From contig CAJTVO010000055.1 of assembly GCA_910579485.1 (NCBI GenBank), positions 1-20,395 on the forward strand: a stretch of 20,395 nt of DNA, written 5' to 3'. Below the pieces are notes generated by a model. That model searched no databases and was not told the origin of the DNA. It worked only from the letters and a program-made list of their open reading frames with translations. Position numbers and translations under genes: made by a program. This document shows positions 6,987-13,611 of this stretch, in pieces (the first letter of the stretch is position 1; every line of letters begins with the position of its first letter). The DNA is from an uncultured Oscillospiraceae bacterium (GTDB lineage Bacteria > Bacillota > Clostridia > Oscillospirales > Oscillospiraceae).

Positions 6987-7685
6987 TCAGACGATGTCGC
7001 CGTACTTCCCTTTTTTAACATCTCCCGCCACCTTTCCGTCTACCAGGGTGATGACCCGCCTGCGCATGATATTGACGTACTGACTGGCATGGGTCGCCAT
7101 GACGATGGTGGTTCCCCGGGCGTTCAGCTCCGTCAGCAGATGCAGCAGATCCCAGATGACGTCGTCGTCCAGGTTGGCGGTGAGCTCATCCAGCAGCAGG
7201 ATCGAAGGGCTGTTCAGCACCGCCCTGGCCAGCTCCACCCGCCGGCTCTCGCCGATGGACAGCTCCGCCGGGTAGCAGCCCTCCACGCCGGGAAGCCCAA
7301 CGATCCCCAGGGCCTTGGTCACCGCCTCCTGGCTCTTGCGCCGCAGTCCGGCGGCGTTAGCCGCCAAAAGCAGGTTGTCTCCCACGGTCCGCTTGCGGAT
7401 CAGAAGCCCCTGCTGGCTCACCACGCCGAAGGTCCGGGTGGCCCGGACCCGCCAGGGCCCGATCATTCGGGACAGGTTGGCCCCGTTGAGGAACACCGTG
7501 CCCTCGTCCGGGGACAACTCCCCGCTCATCAGCTTGAGCAGCGTGGTCTTGCCCGCGCCGCTGCTGCCGATGAGGAAGACGAACTCCCCCTGCTCGATGG
7601 TCAGGCTGATATTCTTCAACGCATAGAGGGCACGCCGGTCCTCAATATAACGCTTTGATACTTGTTCCAGACGAAGTTCCGCCAT
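6987..7685 (-). CDS. FtsE-like ABC transporter ATP-binding protein, no adjacent permease
   Basis: This 232-residue nucleotide-binding subunit most resembles the FtsE/LolD branch. Walker A is G-S-S-G-A-G-K-T-T (40-48), the Q-loop is V-S-Q-Q (89-92), Walker B is I-L-L-L-D-E (162-167), and the H-switch is A-T-H (197-199). The signature is L-S-I-G-E (142-146) instead of L-S-G-G-E/Q, and the residue after the Walker B glutamate is Leu rather than the usual Pro (D-E-L-T-A-N-L-D). No FtsX-like or other membrane partner lies next to it; the neighbours are a FliT/FlgN-like protein and a chemoreceptor. It may work with a permease encoded elsewhere or may have been recruited to flagellar or septal assembly. 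GGGAGG lies about 12 bp before ATG. Catalysis looks possible, but the signature change is unusual. Confidence 0.85.
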   Translation of the reverse strand: MAELRLEQVSKRYIEDRRALYALKNISLTIEQGEFVFLIGSSGAGKTTLLKLMSGELSPDEGTVFLNGANLSRMIGPWRVRATRTFGVVSQQGLLIRKRTVGDNLLLAANAAGLRRKSQEAVTKALGIVGLPGVEGCYPAELSIGESRRVELARAVLNSPSILLLDELTANLDDDVIWDLLHLLTELNARGTTIVMATHASQYVNIMRRRVITLVDGKVAGDVKKGKYGDIV

Positions 7686-7719
7686 GCCGCGGCGCCGCCT
7701 CCCGTTCTTGCAAGCGCGC

Positions 7720-7749
7720 CTGTTCCGCCGGCCCCAGCCGGCGGAACAG
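7720..7749. other. Perfect intergenic hairpin
   Basis: CTGTTCCGCCGGC and GCCGGCGGAACAG form a perfect 13-bp stem with a 4-nt loop in the 74-bp gap between the FliT/FlgN-like gene and the ABC ATPase. There is no U-run on either side, so it is more likely an mRNA stability or processing element, or a weak terminator that limits transcription into the ATPase gene. Confidence 0.55.
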
Positions 7750-7759
7750 TCACGGCTCT

Positions 7760-8149
7760 TTACTTGTTATAGTAGGACTTCTCTCCAGCCATCCGCAGGC
7801 TGGTCCGGCGGTCCAGTTCCACCACCTGCTCCAGCAGGCGGCGGGTCTTTCCCGCCTGTTCGGAGAAGATCCGCTCGCCGTCCTCCCGGGGCGGTTCCCC
7901 CTGGCACAGGGCCTTCACCCTGTCCTGGTCCGCCTCGGAGAAGGTTCCCAGACGGAGCTTCTCGCTGTTGTCCACCTCCGCCAGCTGCCGGATGGGGTCC
8001 TGCCGCATGGCGATCAGCATCCTGGTGGACACCTGATCGTTCCGGTCCAGGCTCTCCGCCAGCTGGCGGGTCACGTCCTGTACCTCTGTCAGGTAATTAT
8101 ACTTCTTTCTCTCCAGTACTGTCAACTCTAACCAATCATCCCGGGTCAT
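7760..8149 (-). CDS. Small helical protein, probable FliT/FlgN-like flagellar chaperone
   Basis: The 129-residue product is charged and predicted almost wholly helical, with no signal peptide or membrane segment. Heptad-like stretches lie at about 5-60 and 90-115. Its ATG overlaps the fliS stop codon by 4 bp (ATGA), implying translational coupling. In flagellar loci the gene directly after fliD-fliS commonly encodes a FliT- or FlgN-type export chaperone. The helical character, size and the E-x3-L-D-R-R-T-S-L-R-x2-G type C-terminal segment fit this, but sequence similarity in these families is weak. The family call therefore rests mainly on position. Confidence 0.6.
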   Translation of the reverse strand: MTRDDWLELTVLERKKYNYLTEVQDVTRQLAESLDRNDQVSTRMLIAMRQDPIRQLAEVDNSEKLRLGTFSEADQDRVKALCQGEPPREDGERIFSEQAGKTRRLLEQVVELDRRTSLRMAGEKSYYNK

Positions 8150-8541
8150 GCCTGGCCGTCCTTCCTCTGCTGGGAGCCGCTGTTCTTCTCAGCGATATGG
8201 AACGCATCCCGCATGTCGGTGAGGAGGGGCCGGAGCTGTTCCAGCTCCTTCTTGTTCCGGCCGATCTTGATCCGGCCCAGCTGATAGGTGAAGTATTCGT
8301 ACATACGGCTGAGATCCTGGCTGATGGGGTACTGGCGGTCCAGCGTCTCATCCAGATAATTGACAATGTCGGTACAGCGGTCAACAGCGGCTTCAAAGGC
8401 GTCGAACTGCCCTTTATCCAGAGCGATGGAAGCCATCGTCGCGCGCTTGACCAATTCGTCGTACAGCAGCAGAAGGAGCTCGCCGGGGGTCATAGACCCC
8501 ACCGATTGCTGCTTGTACTGCTGGTAGCCTCTTCTATCCAT
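8146..8541 (-). CDS. fliS: Flagellar export chaperone FliS
   Basis: FliS binds the C-terminus of newly made flagellin and keeps it unpolymerised until export. The 131-residue product is the normal length and begins with the family pattern Y-x2-Y-x5-V-x-S-x-T-P-G-E-L-L-L-L-L-Y-D (residues 6-28). Four helices follow, including N-Y-L-D-E-T-L-D (about 61-68) and I-S-Q-D-L-S-R-M-Y-E-Y (about 72-82). AAGGAG lies about 11 bp before ATG. The gene follows fliD by 33 bp and overlaps the next gene by 4 bp. Flagellin itself is not in the window. Confidence 0.96.
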   Translation of the reverse strand: MDRRGYQQYKQQSVGSMTPGELLLLLYDELVKRATMASIALDKGQFDAFEAAVDRCTDIVNYLDETLDRQYPISQDLSRMYEYFTYQLGRIKIGRNKKELEQLRPLLTDMRDAFHIAEKNSGSQQRKDGQA

Positions 8542-8574
8542 GCGAGGCGCCGCTCCTTTCTGTCATCGGGAGAC

Positions 8575-11451
8575 TCAGCCGCCCGCGCCCATCATACCGG
8601 CCAAGGTGGAGCTCTGGGAGTTCATCTGGTAGATGAGAGTCTCCAGCTTGCTGAACATGCTGGTATACTTATCCACCTGGGCCGTCAGCTTATCCTGCCA
8701 CTTCTCGATATCCGTGTAGATGCTGTCGATCTGGTTCTGCCAGGTGTTGTTCATCAGGGTCAGGGAGCTCAGGGGGGTACCGGCCTGCTGTACCAGGATG
8801 CCCTTGACGGCGCCCGTGGTGCCCGCGTAGCGGTCCAGCTGGGTCTTCATGGACTGCATAAGGCCGTCGGAGGACGCATTGCCCGCGCTGGCGCTGCGGG
8901 TAAAGAGATCGGCCACCGCGTCGGGATCGCTGTCCAGCATATCGCGCAGCTTGCCCTCATCCAGGGTGATGGAACTGGAGTTGTCGGTGGCGGAGAAGGA
9001 AACGCTGATGCCCATCTGCCGCAGCAGCGCCTCGTCCTCGCCGCCGGGAGAGAAGACGTTGAGCATCCGGTTATAGAGGGCGGAGAGGTTGCTGTCGTTG
9101 AAGAGCAGTCCCTGCTTGGCCTTCTCCTCATACTTCTGGATGGCGCTCTCGCTCATGCTGGCCTTCTCTTCATCGGTGAGGGGCTCATAGTCCTTGAAGG
9201 AGCCGTTGCTCTGGTAGGGCAGGGTGGCGTACTGGCCGCGGATCTCCGCCATCATCTCGTTGTAGTCGGCGATCATGCTCTTCACCGCCTCTACGATCTT
9301 GTCGGAGTCGGTGCTGCGCTGGAAAGTGACGGCCTCGGTCATCTGCCCGTTGTTGGCCGCAATGTCCTCGGCGGTGTTGAAGGTGTCCTTCAAGGTCACG
9401 TTCAGGCCGTCCAGGCTGAAGGTGTTGGAGCCTCTGGTCATCTCCATCGCCTCGCCGTTGATCTCCACGGAGAACTTGGCGTCCTGGCCGCGGGTGTAGG
9501 AGATCTTGGGTGCGTACTCCGGATTGAAGCTGAGCTTCAGATCCTCCTCCACACCAAGATCATCTTTGGTCGACATCTCAAAGCGGACGTTTTGGCCATC
9601 CTTGTCGGTCACTTCCAGCTGGCCCGTGTATTTATTGTAAGCAGCGGTATAGCCATGGTTCTTATCAAGCGACTCGTTCAGCTTGCGGGCAACATCCTCG
9701 ATCCTATCGGTCTTCCCAATTGGGACATTAAGTTCAAAGCCGTCAAATTGGAATTTGACCTTTTGCCCGTTAAGGAAGGGAGCTCCGTAGATGTCGCCGA
9801 AGGTCTTGCCTTCCGGGCTGGTATTGCTGAGCTCAGTCGAGCCGAATATGGTCTCCGCCAGGCCCCCGTCGATCTTGATATCGTTCTCCGAGCCGGTGTC
9901 CTTGCTGGTGAAGGTGAACTTCCGGGTCGTCTGGGAGTAGCTGACCTTCACGCCGGCCTCGTTGTTGCTGTTGATATCGCTTATGATGGTGGACAGCGTG
10001 GTGCCCTTGCCGTAGTTCCCGATGGTGGCACCATTGATCTTAAAGGCGTACAGCTCGTTGCCGTCCTTGTCTACCAGGTTGCCGTCTTTGTTCACCAGGT
10101 TGCCCTTCAGGTCCACCAGCTTGCCGTTCTTTTCAATGGGACCACCCACGCCCTTGGCGGGAGTGAGACCGTCCCAAGCGCCCTCCTCCATCAGCTCGCC
10201 CAGGGTCTTGCTGGTGCTGAGGTAGTTGGTGGCGATGTTGCCGATGCCCATGGCCTTGCCCACGTCGGTATTGACGACCAGATCGGAGTTGGCCTGGGAC
10301 TGGAACTTCAGCTGCATACTGTTGGCGAGCTTGCTGCCGTCATAATCTGTGGCGGTGGACTCGTTGGTCACCTTAATCTTGCCGGCGCCGAACTCCTTGT
10401 CCAGGGCCGCCTGCACCGCGGCGGCATAGCTGTCGCCGGTCAGGGCCTCCTTCTTGCCATCGCTGTTTGTAATCTGGTATTCGCCGTCAGCGTTCTTCGT
10501 GATGGTGGGCAGCTTGATGGACTTGCTCTTCCCATCCAGGGAGACGTTCATGGTCGCGCCGGAGATATACTTGCCGATCTCCTCCGTCTTGGTCAGCTTG
10601 GTGCCGCTGGTGACGGAGATGGTGGCAGGCTTCTTCTCGTCCGCTTCATCCAGGTCCAGGCCCAGGGTGCTCTTTACGCTGTCGCTGGCTCCGGACATAT
10701 ACACGTTGTTGCCGCCGGTGGTCTTGTCCTTAAAGGTAATCTGACCGCCCTTGACCTCCACGTCGATCAGCTCGCTGGCCGCCTTAGTCTCGCCGCTGGA
10801 GAGGGTGACCTTGGCGTCGTCCAGCTTCTTCTCGATCATCTCGCCCAGCTTGGCGGCTTTCTCGCTGGCGCTGAGGTTGTTGTCAATCATGTCCTTGCTG
10901 GGATCGAACACCACGCTGACGGTCTTGCCGCCGTAGTTCAGCGTCAGGGAGCCGGACAGGGTGCCCGTGTCGAAGGTGTCGTCAAACTTGACGGGTTCCT
11001 CCGCCATGAAGGAGAAGTCGTCGCTGATGCCCTTGAGGTTGCTGGCGGTGCTGTACCGGGCGGAGGTGGCCAGCTGCTTGACGCTGGTCAGCCTGATGTC
11101 GCTCTCGGTGCGGCCGGTAGCGCTCACCTTGTCCTTGTTGGCTCCCATGGTGGCGATCTTGACCGCGCTGTTGAAGAAGGACGCGCTCATGAGGTTGGTG
11201 CCGGAGCTGTAGGAGGTGTACTTGCTCCCGAAGGAGTACATTTTGCTGATGATGCTGCGGTAAGCCTCCTGCTTCCACTCCAGTTTGGTGGCCTTGTTGC
11301 TCAAATTCTGAATCTTGGTCTGGTAGCTCTTTACCAGGCCTTCGATCATGCCTTCCGTGTCCAGGCCGCTGGCCAGTCCACTGATGACGTTGGCGCTGTT
11401 ATAGAGGCTGCTGGTCATGTTGCTGCCGCTGACGCCGCCGATAGATGCCAT
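8575..11451 (-). CDS. fliD: Flagellar hook-associated protein 2 (filament cap) FliD, unusually long
   Basis: FliD caps the growing filament and helps flagellin subunits fold into place. The 958-residue protein starts with the FliD N-terminal domain (I-S-G-L-A-S-G-L-D-T-E-G-M-I, about 23-36, then a Q-T-K-I-Q-N-L coiled coil). It ends with the conserved C-terminal coiled-coil part (about 680-950), including D-Y-N-E-M-M-A-E-I and a Q-x-D-S-I-Y-x-D-I-E-K-W pattern. Most FliD proteins are about 450-700 residues. The extra length lies in the middle (about 150-650), the surface-exposed region that varies between strains. That middle holds short repeats of the type L-V-x-K-D-G-N (about 438-465). GGGGAG precedes ATG, and a sigma-28-like promoter lies about 80 bp upstream. 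fliS follows directly. Confidence 0.95.
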   Translation of the reverse strand: MASIGGVSGSNMTSSLYNSANVISGLASGLDTEGMIEGLVKSYQTKIQNLSNKATKLEWKQEAYRSIISKMYSFGSKYTSYSSGTNLMSASFFNSAVKIATMGANKDKVSATGRTESDIRLTSVKQLATSARYSTASNLKGISDDFSFMAEEPVKFDDTFDTGTLSGSLTLNYGGKTVSVVFDPSKDMIDNNLSASEKAAKLGEMIEKKLDDAKVTLSSGETKAASELIDVEVKGGQITFKDKTTGGNNVYMSGASDSVKSTLGLDLDEADEKKPATISVTSGTKLTKTEEIGKYISGATMNVSLDGKSKSIKLPTITKNADGEYQITNSDGKKEALTGDSYAAAVQAALDKEFGAGKIKVTNESTATDYDGSKLANSMQLKFQSQANSDLVVNTDVGKAMGIGNIATNYLSTSKTLGELMEEGAWDGLTPAKGVGGPIEKNGKLVDLKGNLVNKDGNLVDKDGNELYAFKINGATIGNYGKGTTLSTIISDINSNNEAGVKVSYSQTTRKFTFTSKDTGSENDIKIDGGLAETIFGSTELSNTSPEGKTFGDIYGAPFLNGQKVKFQFDGFELNVPIGKTDRIEDVARKLNESLDKNHGYTAAYNKYTGQLEVTDKDGQNVRFEMSTKDDLGVEEDLKLSFNPEYAPKISYTRGQDAKFSVEINGEAMEMTRGSNTFSLDGLNVTLKDTFNTAEDIAANNGQMTEAVTFQRSTDSDKIVEAVKSMIADYNEMMAEIRGQYATLPYQSNGSFKDYEPLTDEEKASMSESAIQKYEEKAKQGLLFNDSNLSALYNRMLNVFSPGGEDEALLRQMGISVSFSATDNSSSITLDEGKLRDMLDSDPDAVADLFTRSASAGNASSDGLMQSMKTQLDRYAGTTGAVKGILVQQAGTPLSSLTLMNNTWQNQIDSIYTDIEKWQDKLTAQVDKYTSMFSKLETLIYQMNSQSSTLAGMMGAGG

Positions 11452-11521
11452 GTCGATCTCCCCTTTATCAAAAAGTTATCAGAATCTTTTTTAAATTTTG
11501 CAGAAAAAAAGAATATCCCTC

Positions 11522-11550
11522 TGTACTTTTTTATCGTCACGTAGTATAGT
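11522..11550 (+). promoter_or_regulatory. Putative sigma-A promoter for the parA-comFB pair
   Basis: TATAGT (11545-11550) is a good -10 box. The matching -35 at 17 bp, TGTACT (11522-11527), is weak (3 of 6). The predicted start point is about 40 bp before the TTG start of the ATPase. It overlaps the fliD promoter on the other strand. Confidence 0.45.
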
Positions 11551-11557
11551 AAAGTTA
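11531..11557 (-). promoter_or_regulatory. Putative sigma-28 (SigD) promoter for fliD
   Basis: On the minus strand TAAC (11554-11557), 15 bp and GACGATAA (11531-11538) match the flagellar sigma-28 pattern TAAA-N15-GCCGATAT/A at 3 of 4 and 6-7 of 8 positions. It lies about 80 bp upstream of fliD, and the cognate sigma factor gene is in the same window. The match was made by eye. Confidence 0.5.
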
Positions 11558-11596
11558 AGAGCCACTGAAAAGATTTTGCAGAGCGGAGGGGATATT

Positions 11597-12364
11597 TTGT
11601 CTGCTGTTATCGCGATCACCAATCAAAAGGGCGGCGTGGGGAAGACCACTACCTCCTGCGCCCTTCTGGCAGGCCTGCATCAGATGGGCCGGCGGGTATT
11701 GGGCGTAGACCTGGACCCCCAGGGGAGTTTGGGCTTCTGCCTGGGCCTGGATATTGACAACTGCGCCACCGTCTATGACGTTATGAAGGGTTCCCGCCCC
11801 ATCAAGGAGGTCATCGTCCCGTCGGAGTGCGGGGACATCCTGCCCAGCAACATCCTGCTGAGCGCCGCAGAGCTGGAGTTCAACCGCCCCGGGCGGGAGT
11901 TCCTGCTGAAGGCCGCCCTGACCGAGGTCCAGGACGACTACGACTATATCATCGTGGACACGCCGCCTGCCCTGAACGTGCTGACGGTGAACGCCTACGT
12001 TGTGGCCGACGGCCTGATCATTCCCATGGCCCCGGAGATCCTGAGCCTCCTGGGCGTGGCCCAGATCCGGGAGACCATCGACACCGTGCGCCGCTGCTAC
12101 AACTCCCGGCTGAAGGTCCTGGGCATCCTGCTCAACAAGTACAACCAGCGCTTCACCCTGAACCGCGAGGTGCTGGACATGGCCGGCCAGATCGCCGCCC
12201 AGCTGGATACCACCGTGTTCCAGGCCAAGGTCCGCACCAGCGTATCGGTGGCGGAGGCCCCCGCCCACGGGGAGAGCGTCCTGAGCTACGCGCCCTCCTC
12301 CAAGCCCGCCGCGGATTTCCGCGCCCTCATCGACGAGATCGTCCGGGCGCTCCCGTCCCCCTGA
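11597..12364 (+). CDS. ParA/Soj-type ATPase without adjacent ParB
   Basis: ParA ATPases position DNA or protein cargo over the nucleoid through an ATP cycle stimulated by a partner protein. With the TTG start at 11597 the product has 255 residues. The deviant Walker A is Q-K-G-G-V-G-K-T-T (10-18) with the signature Lys11, the A' motif is D-L-D-P-Q-G (38-43) and Walker B is I-I-V-D-T-P-P (118-124). This is the short type lacking the N-terminal helix-turn-helix of plasmid ParA-Ia. TTG is chosen because GGAGGGG lies 6 bp upstream and the family N-terminus begins there; an upstream ATG at 11498 would add an unrelated leader spanning the promoter. No ParB gene or parS-like 16-mer is seen nearby. 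The ComFB gene follows 48 bp downstream. MinD/FlhG-type features such as a C-terminal membrane helix are absent. Confidence 0.9.
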   Translation: MSAVIAITNQKGGVGKTTTSCALLAGLHQMGRRVLGVDLDPQGSLGFCLGLDIDNCATVYDVMKGSRPIKEVIVPSECGDILPSNILLSAAELEFNRPGREFLLKAALTEVQDDYDYIIVDTPPALNVLTVNAYVVADGLIIPMAPEILSLLGVAQIRETIDTVRRCYNSRLKVLGILLNKYNQRFTLNREVLDMAGQIAAQLDTTVFQAKVRTSVSVAEAPAHGESVLSYAPSSKPAADFRALIDEIVRALPSP

Positions 12365-12412
12365 TGGGACCGCAGCATCCATCGATAAAATTCCTAAGGA
12401 GAGATCATATTC

Positions 12413-13498
12413 ATGGCCACCGCGAAGAAAAACGCCAAAAGCAGTAAGACTGCCCACGTATTGAATCTCCTCGCGCCGGGCGGGGAGAATGAAGCCATCC
12501 GGCCTCCCGCCGTCTCCCAGGCCGAACCGGCCGCCCCCCCGGAGGATGCCGCCGCAGTACCCGCGCCGGAGGCGGCCGCCGCGCCTGTCGAGGCCTCCCG
12601 TCCCCTGACGCCGCCCATTCTCGAGGTAGCCCGCAGCAACGACGAGCAGGTCTCCCTCCAGATCAAGGACGCGCTGGAGAACGAACTGCTCTCCGAACTT
12701 GGGGACGTGCCCTCCGCCGGAGCGGCCCCCGCCCTGGAGCCCAAACCGGAACCCGCTCCGGAGCCGGAACCTGTCCCTGAACCCGAACCGGAGCTTGAAC
12801 CTATTCCGGAGCCTGCGTCCGGACTTAAACCCGTTTCCGAGCCTGTTCCGCAGCCGGAATTCACTCCCGAACCGAAGCCGCAGCCCGCTCCGGAAGCCGC
12901 CTCAGAGCCCGAACCTGAGGCGGAGACCATTCCAGAACCCGCTTCGGAACCCGAACCCATTCCCGAACCGGAACCGCAGCCCGCGCCGGAAGCCGCCTCA
13001 GAGCCCAAACCTGAGGCGGAGACCATTCCAGAGCCCGCTTCGAAACCCGAGCCCATTCCCGAACCGGAGCCGCAGCCCGCGCCGGAAGCCGCCTCAGAGC
13101 CCGAACCTGAGGCGGAGACCATTCCAGAACCCGCTTCGGAACCCGAACCCATTCCCGAACCGGAGCCGCTGCCCGCGCCCATCCCTGCACCACATCCCGC
13201 GCCTGACCCCAACGATCTGGTGGTCATAAATATAATGGAGGCTCTGGTGGAGGAAAAAGCGCCCCGGTATATCAAGATGTTCGGCCTGTGCTCCTGCAAG
13301 CGCTGCGAGGCGGATGTGAAGGCCCTGACGCTGACCAACGTCCAGCCCGCGTACATCGTCCGCCGCCGGGCGGAGGCGCACGCCATGCTCACCGTCTACG
13401 AGAGCCGCTACAACAGCACGATCTTCGCCCAGCTGACCCGGGCCTGCAAGGCCGTTATGGACAGCCCCCGTCATGACCGCGAGCAGTCTCTCCTGTGA
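12413..13498 (+). CDS. ComFB-domain protein with basic N-terminus and Pro/Glu repeat linker
   Basis: The 361-residue protein has four parts. Residues 1-20 are short and basic with a hydrophobic end (A-K-K-N-A-K-S-S-K-T-A-H-V-L-N-L-L). Residues about 69-96 form an amphipathic helix (Q-V-S-L-Q-I-K-D-A-L-E-N-E-L-L-S-E-L). Residues about 106-268 are a disordered Pro/Glu/Ala linker with three 32-residue repeats. Residues about 268-350 match late-competence ComFB: N-I-M-E-A-L-V-E-E, then L-C-S-C-K-R-C-E-A-D-V-K-A-L-T-L-T-N-V-Q-P, with Cys293, Cys295 and Cys298 and a later Cys345. ComFB proteins have recently been described as cyclic-dinucleotide receptors in some bacteria; binding here is an inference. 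AAGGAG lies 11 bp before ATG. Co-transcription with the ParA-type gene suggests this is its partner or cargo adaptor. Confidence 0.85.
   Translation: MATAKKNAKSSKTAHVLNLLAPGGENEAIRPPAVSQAEPAAPPEDAAAVPAPEAAAAPVEASRPLTPPILEVARSNDEQVSLQIKDALENELLSELGDVPSAGAAPALEPKPEPAPEPEPVPEPEPELEPIPEPASGLKPVSEPVPQPEFTPEPKPQPAPEAASEPEPEAETIPEPASEPEPIPEPEPQPAPEAASEPKPEAETIPEPASKPEPIPEPEPQPAPEAASEPEPEAETIPEPASEPEPIPEPEPLPAPIPAPHPAPDPNDLVVINIMEALVEEKAPRYIKMFGLCSCKRCEADVKALTLTNVQPAYIVRRRAEAHAMLTVYESRYNSTIFAQLTRACKAVMDSPRHDREQSLL
12893..13180 (+). repeat. Three tandem 96-bp repeats encoding a 32-residue Pro/Glu unit
   Basis: Units start at 12893, 12989 and 13085, each beginning GAAGCCGCCTCAGAGCCC. The encoded unit runs E-A-A-S-E-P-E/K-P-E-A-E-T-I-P-E-P-A-S and continues as E/K-P alternations to P-A-P. 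The units are nearly identical at the DNA level, including third-codon positions, which points to recent duplication. Shorter degenerate P-E-P runs lie before them (about 12725-12892). Confidence 0.95.
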
Positions 13499-13557
13499 CC
13501 GTTTCCCGCTCCATCGCCAGATCCTCCTCCCCCTTTCCTCCCGGGCGTGGAGCATCG

Positions 13558-13589
13558 AAAAGGCCGGACCTCAAAAGGTCCGGCCTTTT
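13558..13589. terminator. Bidirectional rho-independent terminator
   Basis: GGCCGGACC and GGTCCGGCC form a perfect 9-bp GC-rich stem (13 bp with flanking A-T pairs) with a 6-nt loop, followed by TTTTATT on the plus strand and TTTTCG on the minus strand. It lies between the convergent comFB-type gene and the EAL-HDOD gene and should end both transcripts. Confidence 0.92.
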
Positions 13590-13611
13590 ATTGCTCTTAT
13601 CGGATAAGTCC

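Noticed and set aside
7684..11544. Open plus-strand frame of 1286 codons antisense to the fliD-fliS region
   Set aside because: It is the mirror of the codon bias in GC-rich genes on the minus strand. The translation is low-complexity Val/Leu/Gly/His without any domain, while fliD and fliS are unmistakable on the other strand.
11498..11596. Upstream ATG extension of the ParA-type gene
   Set aside because: The extension would span the predicted promoter and adds residues unlike any ParA N-terminus. A ribosome site directly precedes the TTG at 11597.
12725..13180. Possible CRISPR-like array because of regular repeats
   Set aside because: The repeats are 96 bp, directly adjacent without spacers, in frame and coding for a Pro/Glu linker.
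12394..13392. Minus-strand frame encoding a Gly/Ser-rich repetitive protein
   Set aside because: It is the antisense reading of the Pro/Glu repeats of the ComFB gene. The plus strand has the ribosome site, the partner gene and the conserved C-terminal domain.
13596..13608. CTTATCGGATAAG near-palindrome containing a CCGATAA match on the minus strand
   Set aside because: It resembles a sigma-28 -10 box, but there is no TAAA box about 15 bp upstream and no gene downstream before the terminator.
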